Source: Deltaproteobacteria bacterium
GTDB lineage: Bacteria > Desulfobacterota > Binatia > DP-6
Reading direction: 5' to 3'
Length of the DNA: 11,687 nt
Assembly: GCA_005879205.1 (NCBI GenBank)
Contig: VBLD01000103.1
Coordinates: 25,073-36,759, forward strand
Both the position numbers and the translations under genes were made by a program. Below the pieces are notes generated by a model, which saw nothing but the letters and a program-made list of their open reading frames with translations, searched no databases and was not told the DNA's origin. Shown here one piece after another: positions 6,106-11,687 of the stretch. Positions within the stretch are counted from its first letter, which is position 1, and the number at the start of each line of letters is the position of its first letter.

Positions 6106-7557
6106 CGGCCGTCGCGACGGCGATGCGCGCGAGGGCACCCGGGAGACGGCCTCCGAGCGATCCGATCCGGCGGCGCAGGACGACGTAGAGCAGCCCGAAG
6201 TTGCCGAGCGCCACCGCCGAGGTGGAGAGCGCCAGGCCGACGTGGCCGAAGCCGAGGCGGCGGACGAACGTCCAGTTGAGCGCGTAGTTGACCGCGATCG
6301 ACACCAGGCTCACGAGCATCGGCGTGCGGGCGTCGTCGAGCGCGTAAAAGGCAGGAGCGAGCACCTTGATGCCGGCGTAGCCCGCGAGGCCGGCCGTGTA
6401 GGCGGCAAGGGACCGTGAAACGGCCGTGCTCGTAGATGAGCCCGATGACCGGCCCCGCGAAGAGCGCGAGTCCGGCGGCCGCCGGGAGGCAGAGGAGTCC
6501 CACCAGCTCGAGCGATTCGGCGAGCGTCCGGCGCAGCGCCGGCCGGTCGCCGCGGGCGACGTGGCGCGAGACGAGCGGGAGTGTCACGGTGCCGAGCGCG
6601 ACCCCGAAGAGGCCGATCGGGAGCTGCATGAAACGGAAGGCGACGTTCAGCCACGACACCGGACCGTTGCCGAGGTAGGAGGCGAAGTTGTTGTTGACGA
6701 ACACGTTCACCTGCACGGCCGCCGCGCCGATCGTCGCGGGCGCCATGAGGCGCATCACCTGTCGGAGTCCGGGGTCGGCCGGCTGGAGGATCGGGCGATA
6801 CCGAAATCCCACCCGACCGAGCGACGGCACCTGGACGAGGAGCTGGAGGAGACCTCCGACGAGCGTGCCGATCGCCATGCCGGTGATGGCGCGCGCCGCC
6901 TGCGCGGGGTCGTTCGGCGCGCGCGCGTGGGTCACCACCGCGCCGAGGATGCCGTGGACATATGCGGGGGCCATCCAGTAGGCCGCGGCGAGACCGCCGA
7001 CGAGAGCCCACGCGCCTTCACGGCCGGCAGCGTTCCCGGCGTCCTCCAGAGCTTCGTCCCGCTCGGCGTCTCGATCTGCCACGAGATGGGAACATGATGC
7101 GCGTCATCTCGACGGTGAGCTCCACCTTGCCGGGGATGTCGGCGAACCCCGGTGCGATCGCCTGGACGATGGCGGGCGCGAACCACATCCCGAGCAACGT
7201 GAGGATGCCGACGACGACCGCGAGCGCATTGATCACTAGGCTCGCGAGCCGCCAGGCGGCCGCCTCACCGCCCCGCTCGAGGTACTGCGTGAAGGTGCTG
7301 ACGAAGGCGGCGGACAGCGCGCCTTCGGCGAACAGGTCACGCAGGAGGTTCGGGATGCGAAAGGCGGTGATGAAGGCGTCGAGCTCGCGGCCGGCACCGA
7401 ACAAGACCGCGAAGACCTGCTCGCGGACGACGCCGAGGACGCGGCTGGCCAGCACCGCGGCGCTCACCACGCTCGCCCGCCGTGCCAGCAGAGCGCGGCC
7501 ACCCGTCTCGGCCGCCGGGGGTGCGGCCGTGCTCCGGGCGGTCGGCTCCGGGATCAT
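5927..7557 (-). pseudogene. murJ: Lipid II flippase MurJ, disrupted in two places
   Basis: MurJ (MviN) flips lipid II across the inner membrane for peptidoglycan synthesis. The MOP-fold sequence is split over three frames. The first part (7557 to 7088, 157 residues) has SRVLGVVREQ and LRDLFAEGALSAAFV, with arginines matching those required in E. coli MurJ, and stops abruptly after MTRIMFP. A 99-bp inverted copy of lnt follows (7087-6989) and leads to a stop at 7018-7020. The second part resumes at 6988 in another frame (YWMAPAYVHGILGAVV, GMAIGTLVGGLLQLLVQ, GPVSWLNVAFRFMQLPIG) to about 6415. A second frame change follows after HGRFT. The third part runs from LAAYTAGLAGYAGIKVLAP to a TGA at 5927-5929. 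Compared with E. coli MurJ, about 40 residues are missing at the first lesion and about 8-10 at the second. It lies 48 bp after lnt. As MurJ is normally essential, assembly error or a second flippase elsewhere must be considered. Confidence 0.88.
6989..7087 (+). repeat. 99-bp inverted copy of an lnt segment inside murJ
   Basis: This stretch is the exact reverse complement of 8048-8146, with no mismatch in 99 bp when compared base by base. Read on the plus strand it encodes the Lnt piece from ETADESPRAF to CHE, including the catalytic cysteine codon. Relative to murJ it is in the wrong orientation and out of frame. It begins directly after the MurJ codons for RIMFP and ends where MurJ sequence resumes. 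Flanking bases outside the 99 bp do not match between the two copies. Confidence 0.97.
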
Positions 7558-7605
7558 GGCGCCCCGGGGTACGCGAAGCGGGCGCGTCGCGCAAATGCTC
7601 GGGCC

Positions 7606-9228
7606 CTATGCAGCGCGACGCTTTGTGGCGGCGACGGCCTCCCGCGGCAGCGGGGGTGTCGCCGCGGGCGCCTGCGCGCCGGGTGCGGCCGCCAGCGTGG
7701 CGGCGACGAGCGCCGCCGCATGGAGCAGGCAGAGGAGCGCAAAGGCGTCGCCCAGACGGACGTAGGGCGTCAGCTCGCCGCGCGCTGCCACCACGGCGGT
7801 GGCGGTTCCGACCGACCCCGGGGCGATCGTGTCGACCACCCGGCCAAAGGGGTCCACGATACCCGAGATGCCGGTGGTCGCCGCCCGCACCAGGTAGCGG
7901 CGCGTCTCGACGGCGCGGAAGACCGCCATCGCGAAGTGCTGACGGCTTGCCACCCCGTAGCCCCCGTCGAGCCACCCGTCGTTGGCGATGTTCACCAGGA
8001 GGCTCGCCCCCGCACGCACCGCACGGCCGATCAGGTCCGGGTACAGGATCTCGTGGCAGATCGAGACGCCGAGCGGGACGAAGCTCTGGAGGACGCCGGG
8101 AACGCTGCCGGCCGTGAAGGCGCGTGGGCTCTCGTCGGCGGTCTCGGGCGCCGGCGCCGCGAGGGGCCCGGATTCGGCGAAGAGTACCAGACGCTGCTTG
8201 TCGTAGTGGCCGCCGCTCTCACCGCTGGCGCGGAGCAGACGGGCGCTGTTGAAGGTGTGGCCGTCCTCCCAGCGAGGCCCGCCGAGGAGCAGATCGGCCC
8301 GGTGGCGGGTGGCCAGCCGGGCGAGCTGGTGCGCGACCAGCGGCTCGCTCTCGAGGTAGAGCGTGAGCGCATTCTCGGGCCAGACGATCAGCGCCGGGCC
8401 CCCGTCGAGGGGCAGCTCCTCGGTGGCGCGGAGGTGCGCGAGGAGCTGCTTTTCGGCGTACGAGCGCGTCCAGTGGAACGCCGGCGGGACCCCCGTCTGC
8501 ACGACGGCGACGGGTTGCGCCGCAAAGCCCCCGTCGGGTCCGCGGAGCGCATGGGCCGTACCGACGAGCCACACGCCGCCGATGACCGCGGCAGGTACCG
8601 CGAGCGCCCGGCATGCGGCGCGCGGGCCGCGACCGTCGCGCAGGGCCACCAGCGCCTCGGCGAGCGCGGCGTTGCCGAGCGCGACCAGGAAGGAGACGCC
8701 GTAGACCCCCGTCACGGCGGCGATCTGGATGAGCCCGATGTGCGCGTGCTGCGTGTAGCCGAGGAGCGCCCAGGGCTGCGCCAGGAGACGCGCGCGCAGG
8801 ACCTCGACCGCGGTCCAGAGCGCCGGAATGGCGATCAGCCGGCTCGACAGCGTGCCGCGGTCGCCCACCAGGAGCGCGGCTCCCGCGGCGAAGAGGCCGA
8901 AGGTGCCCGCGACGGCGACGGCATATGCTGCCGACATCGCGAGCGCCGCAGGCAGGATACCTGCCGCGAAGTAGCGGGCCACGGCCTGGGTGAGCCACCA
9001 GGTCACCATCCACCCGGCTGCGAAGCCGTACAGGGCTCCACAGCTGAAGGCGCGACGCGGCGATCCCGTCCGCACGACGAGGAGCAGGGGCACGAGCGTC
9101 AGCCACGCGAGCCCGGCGTGGTCGAAGGGCGGCAGCGCGAGCGCGTACCCCCCGGCCGCCGCCATCACGACGAACGCTCGCGCGCGCCCGGACGACGTCA
9201 TCCGCGCCATGCGTCGCTCACGCCGCAT
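7606..9228 (-). CDS. lnt: Apolipoprotein N-acyltransferase Lnt
   Basis: Lnt is an inner-membrane enzyme that transfers an acyl chain from a phospholipid to the N-terminal cysteine of apolipoproteins, the last step of lipoprotein maturation. From ATG 9228 the protein has 540 residues. A positively charged N-terminus is followed by several hydrophobic membrane segments (about 18-230), then a periplasmic nitrilase domain (about 237-490) and a final hydrophobic helix (about 492-515). The catalytic triad is Glu285 (IVWPENAL), Lys344 (YDKQRLVLFAE) and Cys391 (SICHEILYPDL), with NDGWLDGGYGVASRQHF further on. Length and motifs are normal. ATG 9228 overlaps the histidine kinase stop by 11 bp; ATGs at 9210 and 9201 are equally plausible, since none has a clear ribosome-binding site. 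It sits between the kinase gene and murJ in one direction. The segment around Cys391 is duplicated inverted in murJ. Confidence 0.95.
   Translation of the reverse strand: MRRERRMARMTSSGRARAFVVMAAAGGYALALPPFDHAGLAWLTLVPLLLVVRTGSPRRAFSCGALYGFAAGWMVTWWLTQAVARYFAAGILPAALAMSAAYAVAVAGTFGLFAAGAALLVGDRGTLSSRLIAIPALWTAVEVLRARLLAQPWALLGYTQHAHIGLIQIAAVTGVYGVSFLVALGNAALAEALVALRDGRGPRAACRALAVPAAVIGGVWLVGTAHALRGPDGGFAAQPVAVVQTGVPPAFHWTRSYAEKQLLAHLRATEELPLDGGPALIVWPENALTLYLESEPLVAHQLARLATRHRADLLLGGPRWEDGHTFNSARLLRASGESGGHYDKQRLVLFAESGPLAAPAPETADESPRAFTAGSVPGVLQSFVPLGVSICHEILYPDLIGRAVRAGASLLVNIANDGWLDGGYGVASRQHFAMAVFRAVETRRYLVRAATTGISGIVDPFGRVVDTIAPGSVGTATAVVAARGELTPYVRLGDAFALLCLLHAAALVAATLAAAPGAQAPAATPPLPREAVAATKRRAA
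8048..8146 (-). repeat. Source copy of the 99-bp inverted repeat, within lnt
   Basis: This is the native location of the repeat, because here it is in frame and fits the nitrilase domain of Lnt, covering codons of about residues 361-394. The partner copy is at 6989-7087 in inverted orientation, with about 960 bp between the two. Lnt is intact, so no reciprocal exchange with murJ took place. Confidence 0.95.
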
Positions 9229-11687
9229 TGCGCGCCCCGATTTCCGGTGCCCGGAGGGGGAGGCGCATCGTGAACGTCGTCCCCTCGGACCCCGACGCCG
9301 TGCAGGCGAGCGTGCCCCCGAACTCGCCGGTGATGATGTCGCGCGCGATCGAGAGCCCGAGCCCCGTCCCCTTGCCGGGCGGCTTGGTGGTGAAGAACTC
9401 GTCGAAGATGTGGTCGCGGGCATCCGGGCTGATGCCCGTGCCGAGGTCGTGGATGCTGAGCATGACCTCGCGCTGCTCGGGTGCGGACGCCTCGACGACG
9501 ATCCGCTGGCGTGCGAGCGGCAGGCCCTCGCAGGCATCGATCGCGTTGGTGATGAGGTTGGCCAGCACCTGGCCGAGCCGGCCGGCGTCGCCGTAGAGCT
9601 CGGGCAGGTCGGGGGCGAGCCGGAACTCGAGCTGTCCGCCGGCGAGGCGGAGGCGGTGCATCAGCAGCGGCTGGAGGTCGCGCTCGAGGAGCCGGGGGAG
9701 GTCGATGGGTGCGGCGGCCCCTCCGGCGCCCCGGCTGTGGGCCTTGATGCTGCGGATGTAGGAGATCGCCTTCCGCGTCCAGTCCTCGACGTTCGCGACC
9801 ACGCCCCCGAGCTCGGCGAGCACGGCGCGCCGGTCGGCTGCCGAGGTGGTGTCGTCGAGCGCGACCGCCTCGCATTCGACCACCATCTCGCGCGCGATCT
9901 TGAGCCCGTTCACGACCGCGCCGAGCGGCGTGTTGACCTCGTGGGCGATGCCGGCCGCCAGGCGGCCGAAGGCGGCCATCTTCTCGGCCGAGACGAGCTG
10001 TTCCTGGCTCGCCTGGAGCGTTCGATAGGCCGACTCGAGCTGCGCGAGCGACGCGGCGAGCCGATCCTTCGACGCTCCCAGCTGGTGGGTCCGCTCGTGC
10101 ACGCGGTGCTCGAGGTCCCGGTTCAGGATGCGGAGATCCTGGAAGGTGCGGGCGTTCTGCAGCGAGAGGGCCGCCTGGTTGGCGAAGGTCCGCAGGAAAG
10201 AGGCGTCGCCCGCGGCGAACGAGGTGCCGGCGCGCTTCGGCCCGCAGACGATGAAGCCGGTCAGCACGCCCTGGCACGCGAGCGGCACGACCAGCTCGGC
10301 GCCGAGCCCGTCGAGCACGGCGAGCGTCGCGGCGCGATCGGCCGCTACCTGCCGGGGCAGGGCGTCGCGCACCAGGATCTGCGGCAGACCCGCGAGGAGC
10401 TCGGCGAGCGGTGTCTCCTCCGCCACGCGGGCCAGCCGGACGGGTGCCTCGGCCGGCGCACGCATCGTCTCCTCGAAGTGGTCCGCGGTCCGGAGGTAGA
10501 CAGCCGCCCGCTCGAGCCGCAGGACGGAGATCGGGAAGCGCAGGGTCACGGCGAGGATGGCGTTCAGATCGAAGGTCGAGCCGAGGGCGGTGCTGGCCGC
10601 CGCGAGCACCTCTTCGGCGTCGTAGGTCTCGCGGCCGAAGCAGAGATCGACGACCCGTTGCACCCGCTCCCGCAACGCGGGAAGGACGAAGAGCGCCGCC
10701 AGGGTGAAGGTGAGCGAGAAGACGGGCGAGCTGCCCAGACGCGAGAGGTGGAAGACGTGCGTCCCGAGCGCGGCGAGCAGCAGGTAGGCCGCGGTCACGA
10801 GGCTGCTCAGGATGGTGTAGTAGAGGCCGCGCTGGACGAGCGCGTCGATCGCGAACAGGTCCCGCTTGTGGACCGCGTAGGCGATCGAGAGCGGGAAGAG
10901 AAAGGCCGTGTAGCCGACCACGTTGACCGGCACCCGCCCCTCGGTGACCGCCGAGTAGCCGAGCACCGCGGCGGGCGGGAGGAAGCCCGCGATGATGCCG
11001 AGCGCCACGACGCGCACGCGATGGCGTACGAGCTCGGAGGGGGCGCGCACGTAGCCGGCGACCACGCCGGCGAGGAGGCAGAGGCCCGTGCCCGTGAGCG
11101 AGAGCGTCGCGACCTCGTGGACGGCCGGATAGCGGGTCGGGTCGTCGAGCCACAACTGATAGACGACGGCCAGAAGCCCGAACGGCAGGTAGCTCGCCGC
11201 GATCGCCTGCCCCAGGCGCATGCGCCGGACCGGAAACAGCAGCGCCAGGTAGAGGAACACCGCCGGCAGGAACGACTCGGCCAGCGCGTGCAGCCGGAAG
11301 AACAGGTGTGGACCGTAGAGGTCGATCGCGGTGAGCGCGTAGACACCCACGCAGAGCCCGAGCCCTTGCAGCGCCCAGGTGGTTGCGCGCCGGGGGCTGA
11401 GCGCCCACACGCCGACGCCGATGGCGGCGAAGACGAGCCCGTCGAAGAGATAGACGCCGAAGATGAGGACTGCGTCGCCCCAGGTGAAGCGGTGCGAGGC
11501 GATGTGGCGGACGAAGCGCGTGCCGTGGCCCTCGAAGGTGTACTCGAAGATCGTGCCGGCCGGCCGCCGGCGCACCGCCCGGTAGACGTCGCCGGCCTGC
11601 GCCGCCGGCATTCCGTCCACTGCGACGACCGCCGCCTGGAAGATCTCCGGGAAGGCTGCCACGGGCCAGCCCGGCAGACTCACCGAG
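9218..11687 (-). CDS. Membrane-bound GAF-domain sensor histidine kinase (5' end outside window)
   Basis: This is a sensor kinase whose ligand and partner regulator cannot be told from the sequence. Positions are counted from an internal GTG at 11683. A PDZ-like piece covers about 10-65 (VVAVDGMPAAQAGDVYRAV). Eight or nine hydrophobic segments lie between about 70 and 336, and a GAF-like sensor region at about 355-515 (FLRTFANQAALSLQNA at its end). A coiled-coil linker covers about 516-565. The HisKA dimerisation box has phospho-acceptor His581 (AAGIAHEVNTPLGAV). The HATPase domain has the N-box LANLITNAIDAC (707-718), G1 DLGTGI (746-751) and G2 GKGTGLGLS (770-778). All catalytic boxes are intact and no receiver domain is attached. 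The frame is open at the window edge, so an upstream anchor and the true start are missing. Its stop overlaps the lnt start, so the genes are probably co-transcribed. No response-regulator gene is in the window. Confidence 0.92.
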   Translation of the reverse strand, partial: SVSLPGWPVAAFPEIFQAAVVAVDGMPAAQAGDVYRAVRRRPAGTIFEYTFEGHGTRFVRHIASHRFTWGDAVLIFGVYLFDGLVFAAIGVGVWALSPRRATTWALQGLGLCVGVYALTAIDLYGPHLFFRLHALAESFLPAVFLYLALLFPVRRMRLGQAIAASYLPFGLLAVVYQLWLDDPTRYPAVHEVATLSLTGTGLCLLAGVVAGYVRAPSELVRHRVRVVALGIIAGFLPPAAVLGYSAVTEGRVPVNVVGYTAFLFPLSIAYAVHKRDLFAIDALVQRGLYYTILSSLVTAAYLLLAALGTHVFHLSRLGSSPVFSLTFTLAALFVLPALRERVQRVVDLCFGRETYDAEEVLAAASTALGSTFDLNAILAVTLRFPISVLRLERAAVYLRTADHFEETMRAPAEAPVRLARVAEETPLAELLAGLPQILVRDALPRQVAADRAATLAVLDGLGAELVVPLACQGVLTGFIVCGPKRAGTSFAAGDASFLRTFANQAALSLQNARTFQDLRILNRDLEHRVHERTHQLGASKDRLAASLAQLESAYRTLQASQEQLVSAEKMAAFGRLAAGIAHEVNTPLGAVVNGLKIAREMVVECEAVALDDTTSAADRRAVLAELGGVVANVEDWTRKAISYIRSIKAHSRGAGGAAAPIDLPRLLERDLQPLLMHRLRLAGGQLEFRLAPDLPELYGDAGRLGQVLANLITNAIDACEGLPLARQRIVVEASAPEQREVMLSIHDLGTGISPDARDHIFDEFFTTKPPGKGTGLGLSIARDIITGEFGGTLACTASGSEGTTFTMRLPLRAPEIGARNAA

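Noticed and set aside
3553..6138. 861-codon open frame on the minus strand across trpS, scpA, scpB and rluB
   Set aside because: It is antisense to four recognised genes, has Arg/His/Ala-rich low-complexity composition and no recognisable domain. Long antisense frames are expected at this G+C content.
6989..8146. Insertion sequence or transposon bounded by the 99-bp inverted repeats
   Set aside because: The sequence between the repeats is ordinary murJ and lnt, there is no transposase and no target duplication, and one repeat copy is native lnt coding sequence.
7720..9273. 517-codon plus-strand frame across lnt
   Set aside because: It is the antisense shadow of lnt. Its shared peptide with the murJ region is only the 99-bp inverted repeat read in the antisense frame.
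9198..11408. 736-codon minus-strand frame within the histidine kinase
   Set aside because: It is an alternative frame of the kinase gene, Arg/Pro/Ala-rich, without motifs. The kinase frame carries all catalytic boxes.

Overview
The window is a dense, very high-G+C stretch of bacterial chromosome with almost no intergenic DNA. An Lnt apolipoprotein N-acyltransferase indicates an outer membrane, and GlnD with two ACT domains fits a proteobacterium-like nitrogen-control system. The order glnD-xerD-trpS-scpA-scpB-rluB resembles the former Deltaproteobacteria (Myxococcota, Desulfobacterota, Binatota-like lineages). That placement is an inference from gene order and composition, not from a database match. 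No mobile element, CRISPR array, tRNA or rRNA gene was found.

Plus strand, left to right: the C-terminal two thirds of glnD (cut by the window edge); xerD; a 133-bp gap with a candidate promoter and a possible leaderless 26-codon leader ORF; trpS, whose product carries the four-cysteine spacing of iron-sulfur TrpRS; scpA, overlapping trpS by 4 bp; scpB, whose best start is one frame away from the rest of the gene; and rluB, which has no ATG, GTG or TTG before its S4 domain. XerD (chromosome dimer resolution) and ScpA/ScpB (condensin partners of SMC) are chromosome-maintenance proteins. TrpS and RluB serve translation.

Minus strand, converging on rluB: a membrane-bound sensor histidine kinase (5' end outside the window), lnt and murJ, consistent with one transcription unit. 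Lnt and MurJ both act in envelope biogenesis. murJ is broken. A perfect 99-bp inverted copy of the lnt segment encoding the catalytic cysteine replaces roughly 40 codons of murJ, and a second small out-of-frame deletion lies further downstream. The rluB frame runs 179 bp into the 3' end of murJ on the opposite strand.

The genes are familiar housekeeping families and I see no new multi-gene system. The unusual content is structural: the 99-bp lnt-to-murJ inverted copy, a cluster of coding irregularities at about 4.55-7.1 kb (which may be assembly error or genuine change), the trpS leader region, and the Fe-S-type TrpRS.
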